Notes under the pieces: generated by a model
Databases searched by the model: none
Seen by the model: only the letters and a program-made list of their open reading frames with translations
Told to the model about the DNA's origin: nothing
DNA from: UBA668 sp031413415
GTDB taxonomy: Bacteria; Actinomycetota; Acidimicrobiia; Acidimicrobiales; Ilumatobacteraceae
DNA length: 16,185 nt
Reading direction: 5' to 3'
NCBI GenBank assembly: GCA_031413415.1
Contig: JANOET010000056.1
Span: 1 to 16,185 of the forward strand
Shown here: one piece after another, positions 7,310-13,056 of the stretch
How the letters are laid out: every line of letters begins with the position of its first letter
How positions within the stretch are numbered: the stretch's first letter is position 1
Made by a program: the position numbers and the translations under genes

Positions 7310-7327
7310 CTTGAACGCTCGTTCAAG
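7310..7327. promoter_or_regulatory. TetR-type operator palindrome
   Basis: CTTGAACGCTCGTTCAAG is a perfect inverted repeat with 8-bp arms around CT. Size and symmetry are typical of TetR-family operators. It overlaps the -35 hexamer and spacer of the acyl-CoA dehydrogenase promoter, so bound repressor would block RNA polymerase. It also lies upstream of the leftward DUF2207-TetR pair, which would allow autoregulation. No second copy was found in the window. Confidence 0.8.
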
Positions 7328-7339
7328 TGGCACTAGGTT
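7311..7339 (+). promoter_or_regulatory. Promoter of the acyl-CoA dehydrogenase-carboxylase operon
   Basis: TTGAAC (7311-7316) and TAGGTT (7334-7339) are separated by 17 bases, the ideal spacing for a housekeeping sigma factor. The expected start point at about 7346 gives a leader of roughly 23 bases containing GAAGGGG (7356-7362) ahead of ATG 7369. The -35 hexamer is part of the palindromic operator. Confidence 0.65.
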
Positions 7340-7368
7340 CCGGGGGTCCGGCGACGAAGGGGTGGACG

Positions 7369-8517
7369 ATGACCGAGTTCAGTGACGAACATGCGGCGTT
7401 CCGTCAGGTGGTGCGCGACTTCGCCCGCCGCGAACTGGCACCGAACGTCGACCGCTGGGAGGCCGCCGGCGAACTGCCGCTCGACGCCGTGCAGGCGATG
7501 GCCGCCCTCGGCCTGTTCGGCATCGTGTTCCCCGACCAGTGGGGCGGCAGCGACGGCGACTTCACGTCGCTGTGCATCGCCATCGAGGAGATCGGCTCGG
7601 TGAGTCAGAGTCTGGGCATCACCCTGTCGGCTGGTGTGGGGTTGGGAGCGAACCCCATCCACTCGTTCGGCACCGACGAGCAGAAGTCGCAGTGGCTGCC
7701 CGATCTGGTGCACGGCCGACGCCTCGGCGCATTCGGCCTCACCGAGCCCGACGCCGGCAGCGACGCGGGTGGCACCCGCACCCGCGCCCGGTACGACACA
7801 GCGACCGACGAATGGGTGCTCGACGGCAGCAAGGCGTTCATCACCAACTCGGGCACTCCCATCACGTCGATCGTCACCATCACGGCGCTCACCGACGTGG
7901 GCGAGATCTCGTCGTTCGTCGTGCCCGCCGGGACACCCGGCATGATCATCGAGCCGCCCTATCGCAAGCTCGGCTGGCACGCGAGCGACACGCACGGCAT
8001 CACGCTGCACGAGTGCCGCGTGCCCGGGGCGAACATGCTCGGCCCGCGCGGCAGCGGCCTGCGCAACTTCCTGGCCATCCTCGACGACGGTCGCATCGCC
8101 ATCAGCGCGCTGGCGCTGGGCTGTGCACAGGCGTGCCTCGACCTCGCGGTCGAGTACGCGAAGGAGCGCCAGGCGTTCGGCGGGTCCATCGGCCGCTTCC
8201 AAGGTCTCGCGTTCCAGCTGGCCGACCTGGCGGTCGCCGTCGAGAACAGCCGCAATCTCACCTACGCCGCCGCACGATCGAAGGACACCGGCCGGCCGTT
8301 CCGCCAGGCAGCCGCGATGGCCAAGCTGTACAGCACCGAGACCGCTGTGAACGCCACCCGCGTGGCGACGCAGGTGTTCGGCGGCAGCGGCTTCATGGAG
8401 GACAACCCGGTGGCCCGCTTCTACCGCGATGCGAAGATCCTCGAGATCGGTGAGGGCACCAGCGAGATCCAGCGTCTGGTGATCGCGCGAGGCTTGGGCC
8501 TGGAGGCCGCGCGGTGA
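7369..8517 (+). CDS. Acyl-CoA dehydrogenase
   Basis: FAD enzyme that introduces the alpha-beta double bond in an acyl-CoA and passes electrons to electron-transfer flavoprotein. The 382 residues span all three domains of the family: an N-terminal helical domain, the beta domain with GLTEPDAGSDAGGT and KAFITNSG, and the C-terminal helical domain. The C-terminal domain has RQAFGGSIGRFQGLAFQLADL, QVFGGSGFMEDNPVARFYRDAKI and EIGEGTSEIQ. The Glu at about 362 in EGTSEIQ is at the usual catalytic-base position of short/medium-chain enzymes. The substrate cannot be read from sequence. With a carboxylase beta subunit and HMG-CoA lyase nearby, isovaleryl-CoA or another branched short-chain substrate is plausible. 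ATG 7369 is supported by GAAGGGG upstream. The stop overlaps the next start by four bases (GTGA). Confidence 0.93.
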   Translation: MTEFSDEHAAFRQVVRDFARRELAPNVDRWEAAGELPLDAVQAMAALGLFGIVFPDQWGGSDGDFTSLCIAIEEIGSVSQSLGITLSAGVGLGANPIHSFGTDEQKSQWLPDLVHGRRLGAFGLTEPDAGSDAGGTRTRARYDTATDEWVLDGSKAFITNSGTPITSIVTITALTDVGEISSFVVPAGTPGMIIEPPYRKLGWHASDTHGITLHECRVPGANMLGPRGSGLRNFLAILDDGRIAISALALGCAQACLDLAVEYAKERQAFGGSIGRFQGLAFQLADLAVAVENSRNLTYAAARSKDTGRPFRQAAAMAKLYSTETAVNATRVATQVFGGSGFMEDNPVARFYRDAKILEIGEGTSEIQRLVIARGLGLEAAR

Positions 8518-10040
8518 ACGAACATGAAGACCTCGAGGCACGCTCCACGAGGGCGCGCGCCGGGAACCTGCACAGCCAGGGCGACAAGCTCGCCGCGCAG
8601 CACAAGCTGTTCGTCCGCGATCGACTCGCGCTGCTGTTCGACGAGGGCACGTTCGTGGAGGACGGCCTGCTCGCCAACACCATGGCCACCGACCTGCCGG
8701 CCGACGGTGTGGTCACCGGACAAGGACGCGTCGATGGCCGACCGGCGCTGGTCGTCGCCAACGACCCCACCGTGAAGGCCGGTTCGTGGGGTGCGCGCAC
8801 CGTCGAGAAGATCGTGCGCGTCACCGAGTACGCGCTGCGCCACGAACTGCCCATCTTCTGGTTCATCGACTCGGCCGGGGCGCGCATCACCGATCAGGTC
8901 GAACTGTTCCCAGGTCGGCGCGGCGCCGGACGCATCTTCAGCAACCAGGTGAAGCTCAGCGGCAAGGTGCCCCAGATCTGCTGCCTGTTCGGCCCGTCCG
9001 CAGCGGGTGGCGCGTACATCCCGGCCTTCTGCGACGTGGTCATCATGGTCGAGGGCAACGCGTCGATGTACCTCGGGTCGCCGCGCATGGCCGAGGAGGT
9101 CATCGGCGAGAAGGTCACGCTCGAGGAGATGGGCGGGGCCCGCATGCACGCCACCGTGTCGGGCTGCGGCGACAACCTGGCCGTCGACGACGAGCACGCC
9201 ATCGAACAGGCCAAGCTCCTGTTCAGCTACCTGCCCGAGCGGTGGCGCGAACGGCCGCCGGTCGCCGCCGGCGAGCCCCCGCTACGCGAACTCACCCGCG
9301 CCGAACTCCCAGCGATCGAGGCAGCCGGCTACGACATGCACCGGGTCATCGACTGCCTGGTCGACGCCGACTCGTTCTTCGAGCTGAAGCCGCTGTTCGC
9401 CGCCGAGCTCACCACCGGACTGGCTCGCCTCGACGGTCACGTCGTCGGCATCGTCGCCAACAACCCCATGCACAAGGGCGGCGTGCTGTTCGGCGACTCG
9501 GCCGACAAGGCCGCGCGGTTCATCTTCATGTGCGACGCCTACGACATCCCGCTCGTGTTCCTGGCCGACGTGCCGGGCTTCATGATCGGCACCCAGGTCG
9601 AGCGCGCCGGCATCATCCGCCACGGGGCGAAGATGATCACCGCCGTCACCGAAGCCACCGTGCCGAAGATCTGCGTGGTCGTGCGCAAGGCGTACGGCGC
9701 CGGCCTGTACGCCATGGCCGGGCCTGCGTTCGACCCCATCGCCACGCTCGCGCTACCCACGGCCAAGATCGCCGTGATGGGCCCCGAGGCCGCCGTCAAC
9801 GCCGTGTACGCGAACAAGATCCAGGCGATCGCCGACCCCGACGAACGTGCCGCCTATGTCGCCGAGCGCCGCGCCGAGTACGAGGAGGACGTCGACCTGT
9901 ACCGCCTCGCCAGTGAGATGGTCATCGACGCCGTCGTGCCGTTCGCCGACCTGCGCCGTGAGCTGATCGCCCGATTCGCGACCGCCGACCCGACCGACCG
10001 CGACGCAGTCCACAAACGCCACACCGTCTACATGGGTTGA
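8514..10040 (+). CDS. Acyl-CoA carboxylase beta (carboxyltransferase) subunit
   Basis: 508 residues with the two crotonase-like halves of biotin-dependent carboxyltransferases. In the N-half: HKLFVRDRLALLFDEGTFVE, DSAGARITDQVELFPGRRGAGRIF, GPSAAGGAYIPAFCD and SMYLGSPRMAEEVIGEKVTLEEMGGARMH. In the C-half: VVGIVANNP, FLADVPGFMIGTQVERAGIIRHGAKMI, RKAYGAGLYAMAGPAFDP and VMGPEAAVNAVY. It transfers CO2 from biotin to an acyl-CoA. Methylcrotonyl-CoA is suggested by the HMG-CoA lyase and acyl-CoA dehydrogenase neighbours. However, the SMYLGSPRM block differs from typical MccB, so propionyl-CoA or another acyl-CoA is possible. The partner biotin carboxylase/BCCP subunit is not in this window. The GTG start overlaps the dehydrogenase stop, giving a tight operon. 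Confidence 0.9.
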   Translation: MNEHEDLEARSTRARAGNLHSQGDKLAAQHKLFVRDRLALLFDEGTFVEDGLLANTMATDLPADGVVTGQGRVDGRPALVVANDPTVKAGSWGARTVEKIVRVTEYALRHELPIFWFIDSAGARITDQVELFPGRRGAGRIFSNQVKLSGKVPQICCLFGPSAAGGAYIPAFCDVVIMVEGNASMYLGSPRMAEEVIGEKVTLEEMGGARMHATVSGCGDNLAVDDEHAIEQAKLLFSYLPERWRERPPVAAGEPPLRELTRAELPAIEAAGYDMHRVIDCLVDADSFFELKPLFAAELTTGLARLDGHVVGIVANNPMHKGGVLFGDSADKAARFIFMCDAYDIPLVFLADVPGFMIGTQVERAGIIRHGAKMITAVTEATVPKICVVVRKAYGAGLYAMAGPAFDPIATLALPTAKIAVMGPEAAVNAVYANKIQAIADPDERAAYVAERRAEYEEDVDLYRLASEMVIDAVVPFADLRRELIARFATADPTDRDAVHKRHTVYMG

Positions 10041-10048
10041 ACACGAGC

Positions 10049-10072
10049 GTCAGCCGGCGTGTCAGCCGGCGT
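10049..10072. repeat. Two tandem copies of a 12-bp unit at the convergent gene ends
   Basis: GTCAGCCGGCGT occurs twice back to back. The second copy contains the stop codon (tca, 10062-10064) of the leftward gene and encodes its last residues. Each unit holds a GCCGGC palindrome. It occupies the 21-base gap between the converging carboxylase and unknown membrane protein genes. A role in termination is possible but not shown. Confidence 0.6.
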
Positions 10073-11045
10073 CGAAGCGGGGTCGTGCCGGGATGGCCGA
10101 CCACTCGTTCTCGGTCGCAGGGCGAACGGAGGCGGCCAGAGCGAGCAGCGCGTCGACGTCCGCGATCGAGCGACGCAGCCAGAACGCCTTGCCGGCGCGC
10201 TGCCACAGCAGATGGGCCGAATCGTCGTCGGCGCTGACGAAGTAGTCCTGGCCGCCGACCGTGCGACGTTCCCAGCGCATGGTCACACCGCTGGCCGCCG
10301 GCTCCTGACGCTCGGCGTCGCCGACGACGAGCAGCGCACTCTCACTGGCCGGCCCGGTGTACAGCACGCTCGACACACCTGGGTGGTCGGCATTGCCGTT
10401 GGGCACCAGGCGCGAACTGCCGATGCGCCCCGAGGCGAGTTGCTGCAGGTCGGCCGGCAACGCCGCCGTGTCGAGCTGCGGCATGTCGTCGACGAACGAG
10501 AGCGCATCGACGACCTGTTGGATCTCGTCGAGCGACACCTGATTGGCGCGCAGTTGCAGACCCTGATTGCGCTCTTCGACGTAGCAGAGCACGGTGCCGT
10601 CGGCCTGGTCCGCGCACGACGTGGGGCGTCCCGTGGCGGTCGCCAACGGCGTCATGCCGGTGGACGCGGCGAGGCTCGGGAAGTTCGGCGCACCGTCGTC
10701 GGTGCGCCACACCAGTTCCATCGCCGACCGAGTGGGGTCGCCCGCAGTGCCGAGCAGCACGATGGCCGCGTCGGGGAAGGGTGGGCCGGTGTTCACGCCT
10801 TCGTCCTTCGCGGCGAGGGGCTGCCAGCCGGCGTCGAGACCGGCCACCACGAAACGGAACTCGGGATGCACCGGCGCGGCGACGGCCTCCAGCAACGCCC
10901 GACCGACCAGGATGGCCACGACGACGAGGCCCAGCGCGATGGCAACGGCGACGAGGACCCGACGCGTCGACGGCGCGTCGTCGATCATCGTGTCGGGCGG
11001 GCCGAGCGGGGGCGGCTCGGGGAGAGGTCGAGGATCGGGAGGCAT
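10062..11045 (-). CDS. Single-pass membrane protein of unknown function
   Basis: I do not recognise this 327-residue protein. It has a short Pro-rich N-terminus (residues 1-19, PPDPRPLPEPPPLGPP) and an Arg-flanked hydrophobic helix at about 30-47. An extracytoplasmic region of about 280 residues follows. That region contains two Cys (TSCADQADGTVLCYVEE) that could form a disulfide, then LLVVGDAERQEPAASG, VGGQDYFVSADDD and LWQRAGKAFWLRRS. The topology suggests a secreted-side domain tethered to the membrane. It is divergent from the thioredoxin gene across a 123-base spacer with a CsoR-like inverted repeat. On its own strand a TATATT -10-like element (11099-11094) overlaps that repeat. No clear ribosome site precedes ATG 11045; an internal ATG at 10988 is an alternative. 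Confidence 0.75.
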   Translation of the reverse strand: MPPDPRPLPEPPPLGPPDTMIDDAPSTRRVLVAVAIALGLVVVAILVGRALLEAVAAPVHPEFRFVVAGLDAGWQPLAAKDEGVNTGPPFPDAAIVLLGTAGDPTRSAMELVWRTDDGAPNFPSLAASTGMTPLATATGRPTSCADQADGTVLCYVEERNQGLQLRANQVSLDEIQQVVDALSFVDDMPQLDTAALPADLQQLASGRIGSSRLVPNGNADHPGVSSVLYTGPASESALLVVGDAERQEPAASGVTMRWERRTVGGQDYFVSADDDSAHLLWQRAGKAFWLRRSIADVDALLALAASVRPATENEWSAIPARPRFDAG

Positions 11046-11096
11046 ACGTCAGGCCCGTCGGGCCACATGAGCATGCCACGACAACCGCTCGGGAAT

Positions 11097-11112
11097 ATAC
11101 CCAGAGGGGTAT
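11097..11112. promoter_or_regulatory. CsoR/CstR-like inverted repeat ATACCC-N4-GGGTAT
   Basis: ATACCCAGAGGGGTAT has 6-bp arms around AGAG. It has the shape of sites bound by the CsoR family of copper, nickel/cobalt or persulfide sensors, whose operators carry A/T-flanked C and G runs. It lies between the divergent thioredoxin and unknown membrane protein genes. It overlaps a TATATT -10-like sequence facing left. No CsoR-family gene is present in the window, so the binder must be encoded elsewhere. Confidence 0.55.
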
Positions 11113-11168
11113 GAGTTGATGGTCGGTACAACGGTTCGCATCTGGACCGCCGATCAAGGAGACAGCTC

Positions 11169-11507
11169 ATGTGCGTCGTGCACGCCGACGACACCACCAC
11201 CTTCCAGACCGAGGTCCTCGACTCGACCGTGCCGGTCGTCGTCGACTTCTGGGCCGCCTGGTGCGGTCCGTGCCGAGCGGTCGCCCCCGAGCTCGAGGCC
11301 CTGGCCCAGCAGTACGGCGACGCCATCAAGGTCGTCAAGGTCGACGTCGACGCCAACCCGGCCGTCGCCTCGGCCTACGGCATCCGTGGCATCCCCACCA
11401 TCGGCCTGTTCCAGGCCGGCGAGCTGACCGGTCAGGTGGTCGGTGCCCGCCCCCGCCAGGCCATCGAGCAGGAGCTCGGGCTGACCCGCTTCGCTGCAGC
11501 GAACTGA
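11169..11507 (+). CDS. trxA: Thioredoxin
   Basis: A 112-residue cytosolic dithiol-disulfide oxidoreductase. The hallmark VVVDFWAAWCGPCRAVAPELE places the active-site pair at Cys32 and Cys35. The cis-proline loop RGIPTIGLF has Pro76, and the C-terminal helix is intact, so the protein should be active. There is an extra cysteine at position 2 (MCVVH), unusual for a thioredoxin and possibly a metal or persulfide contact. ATG 11169 is supported by AAGGAG (11156-11161) seven bases upstream. It is a single-gene unit: a strong hairpin follows the stop, and the CsoR-like repeat lies upstream. The context suggests induction by thiol-active stress (copper, sulfide or persulfide), which is inference. 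It is not linked to a thioredoxin reductase here. Confidence 0.95.
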   Translation: MCVVHADDTTTFQTEVLDSTVPVVVDFWAAWCGPCRAVAPELEALAQQYGDAIKVVKVDVDANPAVASAYGIRGIPTIGLFQAGELTGQVVGARPRQAIEQELGLTRFAAAN

Positions 11508-11552
11508 TCCCGGCACCGCCGAACACTCCCCCAAGAATCCCCCCACACGATC

Positions 11553-11578
11553 GAGGCGGGCCCTCACGGGCCCGCCTC
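11553..11578 (+). terminator. Perfect 11-bp stem hairpin after thioredoxin
   Basis: GAGGCGGGCCC (11553-11563) pairs perfectly with GGGCCCGCCTC (11568-11578) around a TCAC loop, 46 bases after the thioredoxin stop. The following tract (TCGTGCG) is not U-rich, as is common for actinobacterial terminators. Confidence 0.8.
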
Positions 11579-11663
11579 TCGTGCGTCCCGACCACACCGC
11601 GACCACGTGCGGCGCGAGCATGAGAGTTCCTCGCCGCCCGGCCGAACGATTGGAGGACCACCC

Positions 11664-12500
11664 GTGGGCACATCGAACACGCCCTCCACACCGAACGTGC
11701 CCTCCACACCGAACCCCCACGCCGGATCGGGTCGCATGCCCGCGGTGTTCGTGGGGCACGGCAGTCCGATGAACACGCTCGAACCCAACCGCTACACCCG
11801 TGCGTGGCACGACTTCGGGCGATCCATTCCGAAGCCTCGCGCCATCGTCGCCATCTCGGCCCACTGGTACATCCACGCCGCCGCCGTCACCGCGATGGCG
11901 CAACCCGAGACCATCCACGACTTCTACGGTTTCCCCGACGAGCTGTTCGCCTTCCAGTACCCCGCCCCCGGCCTGCCCGAGTTGGCCGACGAGATCATCG
12001 AGGCCGTGCGCCCGATCTGGATCGGCAAGGACACCGACAGCTGGGGCATCGACCACGGCACCTGGTCGGTGCTCGCCCACATGTTCCCCGACGCCGACGT
12101 CCCGGTGGTGCAGCTGTCGATCGATGCGACGAAGACGTGGAACGACCATGTGCAGCTCGGCGCGAGGTTGAACCCGCTGCGCGATTCGGGTGTGCTGTTC
12201 ATGATGACCGGCAACGTGGTGCACAACCTTCGTCGCATCCGCTGGGATTCGCCCGAGGGCGCGTTCGACTGGGCCGGCGAGTTCGACACCGAGGCCCGCC
12301 GCCTGATGACCGAATCGCCGGGCGACATCACGCAGCTCGCCTCGCACGAGCACGCTGCGCTCGCGGCTCCGACGCCGGATCACTTTCTGCCGCTGCTGTA
12401 CCTGGCGGGCATGGCGGTCGCGTCGGGCACGCCGGCCGAGGTCCTCGTCGACGGCTACGCCTACGGCTCGCTGTCGATGGCCTCGTACACGGTGCGCTGA
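11664..12500 (+). CDS. ygiD: Extradiol ring-cleavage dioxygenase, YgiD/DODA type
   Basis: The protein belongs to the LigB-like 4,5-DOPA extradiol dioxygenase family, which opens catechol rings such as that of L-DOPA. It closely follows E. coli YgiD: MPAVFVGHGSPMNTLEPNRYTRAW, SAHWYIHAAAVTAM, GFP.EL..FQYPAPG, GIDHGTWSVLAHMFP, MMTGNVVHNLRRI and PDHFLPLLYLAG. The metal-site histidines in GHGSP, SAHW, VVHNL and DHFLP are all present, so it should be active; the natural substrate is unknown. GTG 11664 is preceded by TGGAGG seven bases upstream and gives 278 residues with a Thr/Ser/Pro/Asn-rich leader. The conserved part starts at ATG 11736, which is an alternative start. It stands alone, with no betalain or aromatic pathway genes beside it. 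Confidence 0.87.
   Translation: MGTSNTPSTPNVPSTPNPHAGSGRMPAVFVGHGSPMNTLEPNRYTRAWHDFGRSIPKPRAIVAISAHWYIHAAAVTAMAQPETIHDFYGFPDELFAFQYPAPGLPELADEIIEAVRPIWIGKDTDSWGIDHGTWSVLAHMFPDADVPVVQLSIDATKTWNDHVQLGARLNPLRDSGVLFMMTGNVVHNLRRIRWDSPEGAFDWAGEFDTEARRLMTESPGDITQLASHEHAALAAPTPDHFLPLLYLAGMAVASGTPAEVLVDGYAYGSLSMASYTVR
11681..11716 (+). repeat. Two 18-bp tandem repeats in the dioxygenase leader
   Basis: GCCCTCCACACCGAAC recurs with a period of 18 bases (11681-11698, 11699-11716). In frame it encodes PSTPNV-PSTPNP, a low-complexity extension before the conserved MPAVFVGHGSP. It lies between the two candidate start codons, so the repeat may be untranslated if ATG 11736 is used. Confidence 0.7.
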
Positions 12501-12522
12501 CGGGCCCGATCTCGACTCGACT

Positions 12523-12548
12523 GCAACAGAACGGCTGCTTCATGCGTC
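12523..12548 (+). promoter_or_regulatory. Possible ECF-type promoter upstream of the sigma factor gene
   Basis: GCAAC (12523-12527) followed after 17 bases by CGTC (12545-12548) resembles the AAC / CGTC layout of ECF-sigma promoters. These often precede the sigma gene itself because of autoregulation. The match is short and could be chance. Confidence 0.25.
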
Positions 12549-12603
12549 GAACCGGTTGATGGCGCACGAAGCACGGCTCGAACTGGTGAAGGATGTGCCC
12601 TGC

Positions 12604-13056
12604 ATGTGGCCGCCCGATCTCGTCGCGCTGTATCGGCAGCAGTACGCACCGCTGGTGCGCCTGGCGTACGGCATGCTCGGTCGCCGCACCGAGGCCGAGG
12701 AGGTGGTGCAGGACGCCGTGCTGCGCCTGCGCGACCGCTGGGACCAGCTGGCCAACCCGGCCGCGTACCTGCATCGGTCGGTGGTGAACGGGTGCATCAG
12801 CGTCATCCGTCGCCGCGGCGTCGCCGAGCGGGTGCCATTCGACCCGCCGCCCGCCGATGCACCCGACCGGCTGGTCGAGTTGCGCGACGTGTTGCTGCGC
12901 CTGCCCGAACGGCAATGCGCCGCGATCGTGCTGCGGCATGTCGCCGGTCTCGACGACGTCGAGATCGCCGAGGTGCTCGGCCTGCGCCGTTCGACCGTCC
13001 GATCGCTGGTGGCCCGCGGCCTGGCCGCAATGCAGAAGGAGATCCTCCATGGATGA
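12604..13056 (+). CDS. ECF-family RNA polymerase sigma factor
   Basis: About 150 residues with the two conserved ECF regions. Region 2 is LVALYRQQYAPLVRLAYGMLGRRTEAEEVVQDAVLRLRDRWDQLANPAAYLHRSVVNGCISVIRRR. Region 4 is LRDVLLRLPERQCAAIVLRHVAGLDDVEIAEVLGLRRSTVRSLVARGLAAMQKE, which contains the helix-turn-helix that reads -35 sequences. No C-terminal SnoaL-like extension is present, so it is a minimal ECF. ATG 12604 is favoured by AAGGA about ten bases upstream and by the family N-terminus; ATG 12559 would add 15 residues without a ribosome site. The 3' end overlaps the next gene by eight bases, the arrangement expected for a sigma factor and its membrane anti-sigma partner. The stress it answers is unknown. 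Confidence 0.88.
   Translation: MWPPDLVALYRQQYAPLVRLAYGMLGRRTEAEEVVQDAVLRLRDRWDQLANPAAYLHRSVVNGCISVIRRRGVAERVPFDPPPADAPDRLVELRDVLLRLPERQCAAIVLRHVAGLDDVEIAEVLGLRRSTVRSLVARGLAAMQKEILHG

Noticed and set aside
11681..11716. CRISPR-like or regulatory direct repeats
   Set aside because: Only two contiguous 18-bp units without spacers, encoding a low-complexity PSTPN leader.
12559..12603. Earlier ATG at 12559 as start of the sigma factor
   Set aside because: No ribosome site, and the added residues are not part of ECF region 2. ATG 12604 has AAGGA upstream. It remains a possible alternative.
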